64,000 nt of DNA from Aspidapion aeneum (Eukaryota > Arthropoda > Insecta > Coleoptera > Brentidae): assembly GCA_963576565.1 (NCBI GenBank), contig OY755045.1, positions 43,418,409 to 43,482,408 of the forward strand, written 5' to 3'. The translations under genes were made by a program, and so were the position numbers. Shown here piece after piece: positions 1 through 11,999 of the stretch (position 1 is the stretch's first letter; the number at the start of each line of letters is the position of its first letter). Under the pieces are notes generated by a model that worked only from the letters and a program-made list of their open reading frames with translations, was not told the origin of the DNA and did no database searches.

Positions 1-774
1 ATGAAATAAGAGCTGTGGAAATGTTTTGCATCGCTTTATTTATTTAAAACTGTACCTAAAATCCCAAGTGTTCGTTGATCAAAGATTATTTTGTGTTTTG
101 CCAATAATATAAATCCATAAAAATAAAGCAATAAATCTATTATTTAAAATAAGTTGGTCTTGAAGATCTTTATCGAATTTTTAGATTCTGGAAACCAAAG
201 ATTTTTCTTGCAAAAATGTGTTTTTCTCAAAACTAACCAAAACATTTTTTAACATAACTTTCTTTTAATCTCAAAATTTTTCGTAGTTTTTCAGGGAAAA
301 ACATGTTTTTTTGAACTAAACGCACAAAACAGACCCTTAATTTTTTTTTTAATAGCAAATTTTTCATCTGAATTTTCCATATTTTTCAAAATAGAAAACA
401 AACTAATTTCCGCAAGAAAATTATTTGATTTTCAGAATTTTAGGTCTTTAAAGAATCAACAGATTTCTAAATAACAAAAATTCACGACAAAAGCTAGAAA
501 AAAAAACTAAAATTTCTTGCTGAATAATTTCGGAAAAAAATGTTCAGTACGTTAATAAGCATCAACAGTAACAGTACAATTTATTACACTTTTGGAGTTT
601 CTGCATCTGATTTCAAGTAAACGAAAGGTAAGCCACAGTACATGTTGTAAAGGAAGAAATATATGACAATTTTTGCACACCTTTTATTTAAAAAAAAACA
701 GTACATAAATATCAGCTCTACTCTATAATATGTCAATACGAATAGATATTAAATCATAAAAATTTATAAAACCA
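1..774. other. AT-rich sequence, no gene seen
   Basis: Very AT-rich with many homopolymer A/T runs and stops in all frames. I see no coding sequence, RNA gene or recognisable repeat end. Confidence 0.5.
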
Positions 775-779
775 ACCTT

Positions 780-905
780 CTTTGCTCGAAAGAACGAGAG
801 AAACGAGAATCTCTCGACGAGAGAGGGTCTTTCTCTCGTCTCGTCTCGATCTTTCATTCGAAAGAAAATAAACGAGACGAGAGACGAGAATCTATCGTCT
901 CGGCG
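780..905. repeat. CTCTCG/CGAGAG inverted repeat tract
   Basis: A purine/pyrimidine-biased tract made of repeated cgagag, ctctcg and gagacgaga words. Reverse-complementary blocks on either side could fold into a long imperfect hairpin. No coding potential was seen. Confidence 0.5.
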
Positions 906-1122
906 GCAAAACTATTCCTAAGCCTTTGATTTCATCAGGGTAAGATTTTTAACAACAGAAGACTACAATAAAATATTTATTATATAATCCACAGTAGAGA
1001 CCCTGTATGTATGACAGCCAAATATGTCAAAATAACGAGATAAAAAAGTAGCATCATATAATTAGTAACCGGCTAACTTTTTTGTGTGAGAAGAGCCAAG
1101 TAGTTAAGAGGCCTATGGTATC

Positions 1123-2665
1123 CCGTGGAATAGTTGTAGAAGATTTTTTTCAATTACGCTAGATCAACTGGTAATAGATCACACAATTTTAAGTTGCCTC
1201 CAATTTGAGTAGGAGTGACGGTGTAACGTCATTTCGATGATTTTTTCATGTTTTTTTCATAAACTTTGACTTATAACTTTGCAAAATTAGTTTTACAGAA
1301 ATCTGTGAACAAGTTTTTTGTTTGCAATACAACAACAATTCAGATAGTAAAGTATTTATGACGTCATATAGGCCTTCCTACTCAAATTTGAGGCAAACAC
1401 CCGGCGACATAAAATTAAGCGATCCATCACCAATCGACGAAGGGTAATCTTAAACTTTTTTGATTATTCTTGAATTTTTATAATTATTTTAATATTTAAA
1501 AAAATAACAATATCTTTTTTACTTCTTGAGATACAAAACTCATTAAAACTTGCTTATTTTATTGTAACTACAATATTATTGACAATTGTTTTTTTTTGTT
1601 ACATAATATAAGGCTTTAAACATTTCACAGAAGAGGGTATTGACTTTATGTTTTTAAAGTTCGATGGACGGTATCCCTAAAGCCTGCCTGAAAGAGGGTG
1701 GTTTCTAAAACTGTTCACAAGATTATAGAAAAAGTGAATCTTGTAAACAGTTTTAGAAACCACCCTCTTTAAGGCAGTCTTTAGGGGTACCATCGATCGA
1801 ACTTTAAAAACATAAAGTCAATATCCTCTTCTGTGAAAGGGTTAAAGCCTTATGTAAAAAAAAACCAAATGTCAATAATTTTGTAGCTACAATAAGATGA
1901 GCATGGGTATTATTTTATTTCTTTTGCGAGCGGAAATACTAATAATCTTGGAATATCGCAAAAACGACTTGATTTATCAAAAAAATGTGTAATTATAAAA
2001 TTCGTTTGCCTCTAAAAAATTAAAATTGGATCACTGGGTAGGGAGATACACTTAAACAAAAAATCTATCAATTTGGCGGCCATTAACAAAGATGGCGGTC
2101 AAACGACCATGAGTTCGACCACGTGACCAAATTTTTTTTATACTCCTATGGATGCTTAAGAAAGCTCCGCAGTCTAACTGAGCGCACATTTGTTTGCCTT
2201 TAAAAAAAGTGTAAAACAAGCTTTAAAAAATTTAAATCGGACAATTAGGTAGGAAGATACGCTTAAACAAAAAATCTATTAATTTGGCGGCCATTATCAG
2301 AGATGGCGGCCAAACGAACATGAGTTCGACCACGTGACCAAACTTTTTTATACTCCTATAGATGCTTAACAAAGCCCCGCAGTCAAACTGAACGCAGATA
2401 TATTAGGTCACACGTGACAAGAGCCAGCGCCAAGAATAAATAGAAAAATGGCAAAGACTTGATAAAATTTCGAGAAGAGGATCAGCTAGGATTTATATGA
2501 AATGGCTCTGAAGTCAGGACAGAGTCCATATTCAAAATGTGCAATTAGTTTTTAAAACCATTTTTATGTAACCTATAGTTCATTCAGGCACACTGTGTAA
2601 AATTGTGTAATACATTATCAATCGATCTAAGGTAGTTTTAAAAAATCTTCTACAATTATCCCACG
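1123..2665. mobile_element. Foldback-type element, family A copy 1
   Basis: The ends form an imperfect terminal inverted repeat of about 70 bp: left 1123-1195 starts tcccgtgg, right 2595-2665 ends ccacggga. Inside is a large palindrome centred near 1735, in which 1545-1725 is mirrored by 1740-1905 (cacagaag, ccaccctcttt and actttaaaaacataaag are readable in both arms). The right side carries a roughly 210-bp direct duplication (2009-2400) containing ttggcggccat and gagttcgaccacgtgacc. The same arm sequence recurs at 32524-33960 and its tail at 42233-42366. No transposase or clear target duplication was found, so it is probably non-autonomous. Confidence 0.7.
1194..1398. repeat. Small inverted repeat nested in family A copy 1
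   Basis: ttgcctccaatttgagtagga at 1194 is mirrored by tcctactcaaatttgaggca near 1376-1396, about 200 bp apart, with tgacg/cgtca also paired inside the ends. The shape is that of a short MITE. It is absent from the other family A copy. Confidence 0.5.
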
Positions 2666-3014
2666 GGACATTGACTATTAGCCATATAACTAAAGTGTTT
2701 GCTCTTTTTGGCTACAACCACCACCAAGTAGCAGCATTCCGCCTTCCCCTGCTGTATAGACTAGTTCACAATTAAGCATTTTTTTAGACCCCATTATGGT
2801 AATTTATAAAAGTACAGCCACCACTAAACAGCAACATTACAGTGCAGTCTTAGTATGTGGCTTTTCGTGTCCAAGTCGAATTAATCATTTTAAATAGTTG
2901 ACAACGACTCGGTCGACACGAGACTACATCGACCATTTACATAAATGTTTAATTTTAATCTATGTAGTTCTGATTTCTGCTCATTTCGCATTTTTTTCAC
3001 ACTACACTAAAAAA
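2666..3014. other. No feature recognised
   Basis: Unique-looking AT-rich sequence between the foldback element and the LINE tails. I see nothing to annotate. Confidence 0.4.
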
Positions 3015-3265
3015 AATCTATTTAGCCTTCTTCGATCCATCTTTAGACATAGGCCTCTCCTAATATATTTCACTCTTCTGTGTCTGTCAAAAAATTGCCG
3101 CATGTTTCTTCAAATCTTCCGGTCATCTCATTTAGGGTCTTCCCCTGCTTCTTTTATTTTTCCAAGATCTCCAGTTTACAATACATTTGCTCCATCGATC
3201 GTCTTTCTGTCTGATATTATGACCGGCAAATTTCCATTTTAATTTTGCTACTTCTGACATCCCTT
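3015..3265 (-). pseudogene. RTE-like LINE C-terminal remnant (antisense)
   Basis: Read on the minus strand, this is a degenerate copy of the tail of insect endonuclease-reverse-transcriptase proteins. The conserved stretch that reads KLKWKFAGHNIRQ in the neighbouring sense copy (3550-3835) is recognisable here in reverse complement, with ccggtcataatatcagac shared. It lacks an RT domain and has stops and indels, so it is a dead fragment. With the sense copy it forms a roughly 250-bp inverted repeat. Confidence 0.6.
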
Positions 3266-3439
3266 ACTTTTCTTTTATTTCAAATTACAAATTATTAAAC
3301 TAAAAAAGAAAACCAAACGGCTGAAATCAAGAGCTACATATTAAAAAATAAAAAATATCCTCAGTACTTCAAAACGAAAGTGTATTTATTATCAATGTAT
3401 CCTTTCTGTACTTACCTATATATCCCAGACCTGGACACT

Positions 3440-3835
3440 TACAAAATCAAACATGGATAAGGTAACAAAAGCCCAAAGATCAATGGAAAGACAAATGTTG
3501 CATGTAAAGCTAACAGATAGAAAAAGGAATGAATGGATAAGAAATTAAACAAAAGTAAGGGATGTCAGAGGAGAAGTGGCAAAATTAAAATGGAAATTTG
3601 CCGGTCATAATATCAGACAAAAAAACGATCGATGGAACAAGTATATTGTAAACTGGAGACCTTCGGAAAATAAAAAACCCCAAATGAGATGAGCGGACGA
3701 TTTGAAGAGACATGCAGGAGCTAGATGAATGAATATGGTAACAGACAGAGAAGAAAGGAAGATATTGGGGGAGGCCTATGTTCAAAGATGGATCGAAGAA
3801 GATAGCTTGGAGTTTATTTGGAGTGTGCTAATGAG
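3440..3835 (+). pseudogene. RTE-like LINE C-terminal remnant
   Basis: Frame starting near 3453 reads MDKVTKAQRSMERQML, then NEWIRN, a stop, TKVRDV, KLKWKFAGHNIR, DRWNKYIVNWRP, ADDLKRHAG and LGEAYVQRWIE. This order of blocks is the standard C-terminus of RTE-type LINE proteins in insects (the part after the RT that ends in AGH, DDL and YVQ motifs). Stops interrupt it and the RT domain itself is missing, so it is a 5'-truncated, inactivated insertion. Confidence 0.75.
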
Positions 3836-4438
3836 CTAGGAAGATATCAGATCCGTCATGGATCCATTTATTTTTCATTTAAAATATGAACCCTTGCATT
3901 TTAAAAAGTGTAAAATGATCTCATTAACGTCAGAGATTATACTACTTTCCTGGCCAGAGGTTGACAAATTACGGAATATAAAAAACTAACGTTTGGGTTT
4001 ATTTTTGTCTATTTTAAAAATGAGACAATAAACACATGTCTCGTAAAATTAACACCAAGATATTTTATGGGAAAACTAAATATCTAGTTCACGTCAAAAT
4101 GATACACGCGTTTCGGACAATCCCCTGACATTAATTTGGAGTGTGAGACCACCCTGAAAATCGAGAAAATTGTTAGAATTAATACACGTATTTTACTGGT
4201 GACAACGCCAATTGTTACGGGATATTTTTCCAAGTTATTTGTGGCTTATAGGGCGTTGCAAGAGAGCATTCTGAGCACTCACTCAATGTTTAAATTAATA
4301 AATTGTTTGGGGATTAATTAGGAAAAGAAGTGCTCTAAGCAGGAATTGACAAGTATCTGCTTGGTCTACAAGATGTTTCTTAGGGTGCGTGTCCACATAA
4401 GATTAATCACAGAATAATTCTATCAGTGTACACCAACA
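3836..4438. other. No feature recognised
   Basis: A short open frame near 4136-4321 resembles nothing I know. No repeat ends are visible in this stretch. Confidence 0.4.
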
Positions 4439-4718
4439 CGGTATTCCTTAAAAATAATTGAGATAAAAGTAAAGCCAAGTTTTCCAATACAAATTTTAAA
4501 ATGAAAGGTTCTTACTAGTTTAGAAATGTTTTTTTTTTTAACTTTGGCTACAGCCAAACTTCTTTATGTTCCATTTAGCACTGTGCCTAAGAGTCATTTC
4601 CGGCGTAATAGCAAAGTTAAAAAAAAACATTTCCAAACTAGTAAGAACATTTTATTTTAAAATTTGTACGGGAGAACTTAGCTTTACTTTTATCTCAATT
4701 CTTTTTACGGAATACCAT
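4439..4718. mobile_element. Palindromic MITE-like element
   Basis: Two arms of about 108 bp (4439-4548 and 4611-4718) are reverse complements at high identity and share ggtattcc, ttgagataaaagtaaag, ttcttactagttt and ttaactttg. A 62-bp spacer separates them. It has no coding capacity. This is typical of a MITE or foldback remnant. No target duplication was confirmed. Confidence 0.65.
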
Positions 4719-4859
4719 TTTCGTATACTTCGCTTTTTTTACATGAAATGTTTTTGTTATGATTTCACTCCTTTTTGAACGATTTGGATAATATTTAAGT
4801 TTTAAAGTAGTAAAATATGAGAAATATTGTCCAAACCTTTTGCAATGCCTTATTTAAAA

Positions 4860-5400
4860 TTTTGAGGTTTTTTAATTTTTTCCTATGGTTTTATTATAGT
4901 TCCTATCAGCCTTCTAAAGCTCAGCTCCCTAGCGTTCCTTGAAGTGGGCAATTTTAAATTTTACATAACTTTACATTAATAGGGGAGGAAAGTAAATTAC
5001 AATTTTGTTTTTTTTTTATTAAAATTTTTCCCTATAGTTTTGTCATGGTTCCTTTCCTATCAGTCTTCCAAAGCTCAGCTCTCTAAATTTCTAAAAGTGG
5101 GCAATGTTACCTTTACATAACTTTACATTTATAGGGGAGAAAGTAAATGAAAATTTTGGGGTTTTAAATTTTTTTTCTATAGTTTTATGATTGTTCCTAT
5201 CGGTGTTCCAAAGCTCAGCTCTAGCGTTTCTGGAAGTGGGCAATGTAACTTTAACTTAACTTTACATTTATAGGGGAGGAAAGTAAATTAAAATATTGGT
5301 GTTTTAAAATTTTTCCAAGGGTTTAGTCATAATTTCTATCAGTCTGGCAAATTTTAGCTTTGTAGCATATCTGGAAGTACAGTAGAATTTTGATGATCTA
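4860..5400. repeat. Tandem repeat, ~140-bp unit, about 4 copies
   Basis: The word aagctcagct recurs at 4917, 5071 and 5211, with a decayed copy near 5351, spaced 154, 140 and 140 bp. Each unit also holds ggaaagtaaat, gtgggcaat and actttacat. The array is short, degenerate and satellite-like. Confidence 0.75.
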
Positions 5401-8400
5401 TACATGAGTAAGTGAGTGCGTGGCAGTTTCGATGTTTTTTGAAATTTCATAACTGCTTTATCACTTTATGGAATTTAATGAAACTATTAAATCTATGAAG
5501 ATCTACAACTGTGCAAAGTTTGAGTTTCGTAACAGAACCGGATCGACAGTTACTTTTAACTCTTTGTCAATTTGACGGTTTAATATGTGAACAGCCACAT
5601 AAATAGGCTTTCACAATTGTAATGCTTTTAAATTAGTTCAGACAAGGCCAACACAAAAATACAGACCACGACCCTGAAAAAATCAGCAGTTCTCCCGGGG
5701 CTGAATTTTACATTGGGTCTTATGGGAGGTCAGACGTTTTTTCTGATATTTTCAAAATGGCACTACAGATTTCCGCAAAATTTCAGTGAAATATTCTCAG
5801 ACACCATCCCGATATTCCACCAAAGGTTTGTAAGGAAGCAACATGATTAAAAGGTTAAAATCTTCAAGATTTAGCATTCCTTATTTTGAATTCAAATTAC
5901 CCGCCATGTACCACATGCCAACTGTTATATTTGACATGCATTTGACTTTGTCATCTGTTATTGTCACATTCGCTTCTGCTTTAAACTTAATTTTTGTGTC
6001 CTAATGAAGCGGCTATGAAAAATTAGGGATTAATATACATTTAAAAAAAATTGTTCTGCCAGAATAAAGTAAAAACAATCTCAAAAACGGCTTTATTTAA
6101 AAAAAAATCAAATATTCATGAACCGTCATTCCAACGTCAATATTTTAAAGACAATCAGCTGTGTCGTAACGTGACCATAAAAAAAAATCAGCCCCGGATG
6201 TGACCAAGTGGAGGATCGTGGCCCGTCCATTTTGACAGCCCTGGTTCAGATAATTTGTACCTAGACCTTGGTACCTACCCAAGGCCTGTAGAGGATAGGT
6301 TATCTGGTAACTTTCTGACCAATCAGAGCCGGTTGTTGAACGCGGGAATGACGTCACCCGGAGTGTCCATTTAAATAAAAAGCATTTAATATAGTACGAA
6401 ATCTACAAGTTACTTGTGTTCCTTTATTGATTTAAATGTAAATATGTTTTGTTATTTTTCTTAAAGTGTCTCTTATAACAATATTCATAAAATAAATCAA
6501 TTAACCCAAATATAAAACTCACCTTATACAAAATATCCCAAATGCACAATGTCTTGGGAAGCTTTTAGCTTGTTAACTCGGTTAAAATACCTACAAGTAG
6601 AAAGTATAAGTAAACTAAAAGAAGTATTTACAGATTTTAAATAAGTATAGTCCAAAAAAACACCACAAATGTAAAAAATAAACTATCGAAGATTAAAAAT
6701 ACTTAAAAATACATGTAAACATAGCGCTATAATCAAATTGTGGCACTCCAAATGACGCGCTGTCACCTCTCACCCCGCTTCGACCATACAATTACCAGGC
6801 AACCTATACTCGACAGACCTTGGTACCTACCTGCCTTTCTAGAGAATAAACCTCACTTGTAAATCTGAATTGTCTAAAATAAATTAAAACCGGGGGAAGT
6901 ATGTTTTACGTGAAAAACAAAATCCACATCCATCCAAAAAGTTCGACATAACCTATGACAATGATGATCGCGATAGTACTTTAGATTCTGGGTCCTTTTT
7001 TTGTATTTTAGAAAAGTACTAACCATGCAGTTGATGGCCGGGGTTTCTCAAATGGGGAATAATGGACTGTTGACATGCAAGTGAAAAGACAAAACATCAG
7101 ATAATATTTTATAGCGAATTCTTTTGAGAAAGTGCGTGGTCTACTGACAATGCTTTGGTGCTGTCAAAAAATTGCCCCTCCAGAGCATCTTTTAGTGATT
7201 TTTTACTGCGTATCCAAATTTCTGAAAAGGCCCGCCGCCGTTTGGTGTGCCCCGCCCGATTTAATGGAGTATTATAGGGTGTGTTTGTTTAACTAATTAA
7301 AATAAAACCCGGTACTAATATTATTTCTACCGGGTAAAAAACACGGGTTTTTTGTTATAACTTTTGAAATATACTACCAATGTTATCGTTAATGGAACAG
7401 ACCCAACTTTACAGAAAATTGATTCGGCTTTCGAGCCAAAAGATTTTTTTTAAATTATAAAATCTAAGGTGGTTGACAGAATCAATCTTGCCCTTTTCAA
7501 AGGACTCATTTATTCTTGCATTCCGGAAATTTTTGGAATTTAAAAATTGAGTAGAATTTGTGACAAATTTTAAATAAATTAAAAAAAGGAAGGAAAAATA
7601 AACGACCGTTTTTAAAAAGTAAAGTTTTTTATGTCCGCCATCTTGGATTTTACAATGACGGCAAATTTTGATTGTGATCTTTTAAAAGCAATCAATCTGT
7701 TCTATGTCGCTTTATATTTTATTAAAATCGGTTGGGCAAAAATTTATTTATGAGAAAATTAATGCAAACAGGATTTAGAAGGCAATCGTTACCCTGTAAA
7801 ACAATATAGCTGAAGCAAAATTCATTTTTACGGACCTAAACCGATTTAAACGATTCATGTCTCGTTGTGCATAGCAAAGATAGAGCTATTCTACAAACAA
7901 AAAAACAAGCATAAACGAGCCTTTTTTAAGGAACAATATTGATTCTGGCTGCTATCTTGGATTTTAAGATGGTGGACAAAAATATACTTTTACACAAATG
8001 TCCGATCAATTCCCTGCAAACTACTGTTTGCTGTGGTAAAATCGGTGCTATAGTTGGAAAGTTATAACGAAAAACATTTTGTCCTGTTTTTTTGCCCACT
8101 CGGTATATTTAAAAAGCGCTAATTTTTATTTAAAAAAAAAATTCAGACCAATTTAATACTTTCAAATATCTAGAAATTCTTACCATAAGATACAAACTTT
8201 AACAAAAAGTTACTTACTTTACATAATTAGTATTTTTTGATACAATAAATATATATATTGTATATTTGTTTTTTTTTTCTTTTGCCCTAATATCATGGTA
8301 TAATAACAGCAAACTTTAATATGCGGTAGAAAAATCAAAATAAGGATTTTTTTCTTATTGTTTTTTTAGATAGAGATAGGGTGCCAAACTTAACAGCTTT

Positions 8401-9099
8401 TATTTTACTTTTTGTTAACTTCCTTTAACTTAACTTAAACTTCCATAAAAATTGTAACAGAAAATCGAGATTTTTTGAAATATAATAACAGGGGTAATAA
8501 TTAAATGGTAAAATTATTTTAAAATAAATAGAAATACTCAAAATTATTATCAAAAATCTGTTTTTTTTAACAAACTTTAAAAAATCTGTAAAAAGTAGTG
8601 CTAATATTAGTATTTTATGTTTTTAGATACAAAAATCTATTTAATTCTTTTTGTGTAAATTTAACTAAATTATATTTTATAGGTCATAAAAATATTAATT
8701 CTTAAAAGAATTGATAAATTAATACCTGTTCCAAAAATTATTTGCCCACACTTTATCCTTAACCTATCTATATTTTCTTGGAAAAAAAGCAATAGAATAT
8801 TTTAGTATTAAATTTATTTAACGTTGTTCAAATAGTCATTTTAAAAATTCATCGTTTTTCCCTACTCTCCAAACTTAAAAAATGTTATAACTTGGCCAAA
8901 AGTTATTTTAACTTTTTGTCTTCTTTGGACCTTCCGCACCATTTCTTAAAGATTGGTTACTCATTTAAATTACACCCTGTACTTTAGGTATCAAATTCTA
9001 ATTATATTTTTTAAAAGGCCAAGGCCCAAAAGTGGGTATCTATTTCCTGTTTACTGGGTATCCAATATGAAGGCCTGCGTATCCAAATGGATACACAAT
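5401..9099. other. Intergenic or intronic AT-rich DNA with decayed repeats
   Basis: No gene was recognised. Words such as cttggtacctacc recur at about 6267, 6820 and in altered form near 10270, so pieces of one old repeat are present. Around 7630-7660 and 7940-7980 two similar atcttggattttaa blocks suggest an older direct duplication. Open frames here are short and unlike known proteins. Confidence 0.4.
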
Positions 9100-9129
9100 A
9101 TAGTCTAAAAAGATGCCTTGTGCCCCAGT

Positions 9130-9310
9130 AAAGTTTTTAAAAAAATACGAAAGTGTACTAGTGCAACACAAGCTCGGCGAAAAATGTGCATTGAGTGCAA
9201 TACTGGGCTTTCAGTTGCTCAAAAGAATACAAAAATTGCACTAGTTTTCCAAAAAAACACGAAAATTGCACTAGTGGCGCACCAATTTTTCCAAAAGAAT
9301 TCGCCATTAA
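9130..9310. repeat. Short direct repeats with TGCACTAGT core
   Basis: aaaaattgcactagt and related forms recur at about 9232 and 9261, with gtgtactagtgcaac at 9153. Each is followed by ccaaaa-type words. The array is short and degenerate. Confidence 0.45.
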
Positions 9311-9639
9311 AAAATGGAGTTTGATTTCAACAGGCTACGTCAAACGTAGGAAAAATTCAATTCGTATCATAATTTTGAAACAATAGTTATTAGAGAGTGT
9401 CACCTAAGTTTCATCTTCAGTATGAAAAGAACAACACAAAACTTTGATTTTGCGTTGTAAAAACCAACATCGACAGTTGTCCAATTTTAGAACTAGAATG
9501 TGGCACTGAAATGAATTTAATAAAAATAATTCATAATGTAGACACTGTTGAATCAACGTCATCGCTTTTGAGCAAGTTTGGGCATCTTTTTAGGTATTGG
9601 TTGTCTTATCAAAGTCGTATAGAATCAAGGTGAAGGAGA

Positions 9640-10140
9640 ATGCACAGCCATTCGCCCACGCCACTACAATTGGGAATTGAAAATTTTAAAAAATCAGTTG
9701 ACGAACTTAGAAAATCAGGTATTATAGAAAAAGCACCATAAGGCGCTGAGTGGGTTCAGCTATTAGTAATCGTGTGCAAAAAAACGAGTCAGCTATGATT
9801 TTGTTTAGATCCGAAGGACCTGGATTCTAAAATAAGACGTCACTATCTAAAACTGCAACATTGGAAACTCTAACCGAGGCATTTGCAGGTTGTAAGGTCT
9901 TCACTACACTTAAATGAACGCAGGGATCCTTTGAGGTTTCTCGTGACGCAGAAAGCGCAAGAATGCACCTGAGGTGTTCCAAAAATGCTTAAAAGAAATT
10001 TTTCAAGACAAAGAAGTTAAAATTTTTATTGACCATCTTTGTATAGAAGAGTTGATCGGGCTGATCACGACCGAAAATTAAAGCTAATACTAGAGAGGGC
10101 AGAAAAATACAATTTAAGAAAAATGTAAATTCAGTTTAAA
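9640..10140 (+). pseudogene. Decayed Ty3/Gypsy reverse transcriptase
   Basis: Across shifting frames, blocks of a Gypsy-type pol can be read in the right order. They are VKENAQPFAHAT, an N-terminal primer-grip-side segment, ENQV (from a usual GIIEK-type motif), a DPKDL-like piece, TLKLE-type segments around 9860-9900, then APEVFQKCLKEIFQDKEV and KIFIDHL, the last at the place of the YIDDL/F-x-DD active site. It ends with AEKYN and CKFSLNEV near 10090-10140. Many stops and frameshifts and a lost catalytic Asp show an old, dead copy. The block order is most like Mag-lineage elements. It is unrelated to the intact element at 35-42 kb, whose RT reads quite differently. Confidence 0.75.
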
Positions 10141-10380
10141 TGAAGTGATCTAATTTTACAATAATTGGTACAATTATTTTATTTTAACTTAATTTGAAAA
10201 GGCAAGATGCTTTCACAATTTGTTGTGCTTTTAAAATAGTTAAGCCTGTGATAAACCAACAAAATGTCAATTATACTTTGTACCTACCCCCTTTTTAGAG
10301 AACTTCACTGTCATTCTGAATCCTTTTTAAAAGTTATTTACTAAAGTAAAATAAAAGAAATTAGAATAGAAGGTCTTACA

Positions 10381-10508
10381 CCTGATTCCCACCTACGCCT
10401 TTCTCGTGGGTGCCCGCTCACGCGTCACATGATCTTAATATGAAATGTTATCACAGTCATGTGACGCGTGCGCGGGCACGCACGAGAAAGTCGTAGGTGG
10501 GCACCAGG
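10381..10508. mobile_element. Short GC-rich palindromic MITE
   Basis: The arms 10381-10437 and 10452-10508 are near-perfect reverse complements (cccacctacg, tttctcgtg, cacgcgtcacatga). The spacer is about 14 bp. The GC-rich arms stand out from the AT-rich surroundings. No coding capacity. Confidence 0.65.
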
Positions 10509-10519
10509 CTTTAGAGTTG

Positions 10520-11277
10520 CTCTCCGACATCAAATACAATCTGTCCACTAGCAAACAGCTTTCAACTGACAGTTAGGTACTCTCTAAAATAAGAAATGGG
10601 AAAAAAAGATTAACATAAAAATCTGAAGTGAGAAAATTAACGAAAATCTCCAAAAAACCAGTAAACAGTGTACCTACGATCTTGATCACGTTCTATTTAA
10701 GACCTGTGACCCATCTATTCAGCCCATAAAAATTAAAAACCAACACAAATAATGAAAGACACGACAGGGGGCTAGTTTCAAAAACAAATAAACTATGTTT
10801 ACAAATGAAGGGCTGTCAAAATTTGCAAGGGATATCTTAACACCCCAAGAAAATAATGGCTTGCGTCCGTCAGTTTGTCAGTCCATGTGCAGGCCAAAAA
10901 AAGCAGAACGGACGGACCTTTTTTGGAAAATAATTAATAGGACGAACAAGAATGAGGTCGTCCTTTTGTTTGCTAAATACCAGGGAGATTTGAAAAGAAA
11001 TCACGCTTTAGTCACTTTTAATGTCACGAATAACAGTTGGGTCGCGTATTTTACACTTTCTTACCGTTATTGTTATTACTGTTTGTGCGCAGTAGCAGCT
11101 TCTCGCTCCTTTTTTACCCAACTGCAGCACGGCGAAAGGAATGCTTTTCGATTGTTGTATGTAAGTAAATATGTTCGTGTGTAAAAAGATGTTGTTGAAT
11201 TCCTACTGATCCCGAAGGTGCTATAGGCTATATTTTTTTAAACAGGAATCAACATGGCGGTCTTCAGACGCCATTTT
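10520..11277. other. No feature recognised
   Basis: An open frame of 129 codons (10795-11184) has no resemblance I know and no supporting context, so I treat it as chance. Nothing else was seen. Confidence 0.35.
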
Positions 11278-11315
11278 GTCACATGATGTAGGCTTTAAGG
11301 CATACATCATGTGAC
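11278..11315. repeat. 38-bp hairpin abutting the large foldback element
   Basis: gtcacatgatgta and tacatcatgtgac form a perfect 13-bp stem around a 12-nt loop. It overlaps the left copy of the 10-bp direct repeat gtgacataca that flanks the foldback element. Confidence 0.6.
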
Positions 11316-11330
11316 ATACACGGAGAATAG

Positions 11331-11465
11331 GACAACTGGGCGCCGCCAACTGGGCGCCGCCAACTCGGCGCCGCCAACTCGGCGCCGCCAACTGGGCGCC
11401 GGGCCAACTGGGCGCCGGGCCAACTCGGCGCCGCCAACTGGGCGCCGGCCAACTCGGCGCCGGAC
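11331..11465 (+). repeat. GC-rich 14-16-bp array, left end of foldback
   Basis: Nine units of gccaact(g/c)ggcgcc, some with an extra gg. Each unit holds the self-complementary ggcgcc, so each repeat can pair both within and between arms. The order of unit variants from the outer end inward is almost the same as in the right arm. Confidence 0.85.
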
Positions 11466-11515
11466 TAAAAAAATTTTTTTTGATAAAATGTGTAGATGAA
11501 AAATAAAATATATTA

Positions 11516-11907
11516 TAACAAACGTGAAATTTCATACCCGTGAATTTAAACACACACACAACACTGCTATACAATATCGATATTGTATAGCAGTGTTCCC
11601 TGCTTTTGGTTTTTTGTTTCTCTCGTATCTCGGTAGATGGCGCCTCTTGCTATAGTTCGCTCACTAATTACATTTAATTAGAGACAAAACCGTCTGATTA
11701 ACTTCGCAAGATTTGTCACTTGACCAGCAGTGTTCTGAGGAGTCCCATAAGGACGAAACGGTTAACTGTCAACACTTATTAGGTGTCCATTAGATCTTGG
11801 ACCCCCGTGAGGTTAAGCTTTCAAGCTACCCACGGAAAAATATAAGGGAAACAAAAAACTCCTTTTTGCCCGATTAGCCATGAAACTTGTTTGATTTAAA
11901 ATATATT
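11516..11907. mobile_element. Probable nested insertion in left foldback arm
   Basis: Comparison with the right arm shows that about 390 bp here are extra. The interrupted arm sequence aaatatatta occurs on both sides (about 11506-11515 and 11898-11907), giving an 8-10-bp target duplication as in hAT or MULE insertions. Partial inverted similarity of the ends (caaacgtgaaatttcat against caaacaagtttcat) supports a small non-autonomous transposon. It contains the perfect palindrome at 11560-11597. Confidence 0.55.
11560..11597. repeat. Perfect 38-bp palindrome
   Basis: aacactgctatacaatatc followed directly by its exact reverse complement, with no loop, centred between 11578 and 11579. It follows a short CA dinucleotide run. 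Confidence 0.85.
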
Positions 11908-11999
11908 ATTTGTATAAAAACATCTTTAAAAAATCCTTTACGCAATTTTTTACAAGCTTTTTTTAGCTTCAGATGTTCTGTCTAACTAACTAACTATCT

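Noticed and set aside
10795..11184. 129-codon plus-strand open frame as a gene
   Set aside because: No recognisable family, no splice or promoter context, low-complexity C-terminal half. Chance is more likely.
11221..11574. Pro/Ser/Trp/Arg-rich repetitive open frame
   Set aside because: It is the translation of the GC-rich 14-16-bp terminal array of the foldback element.
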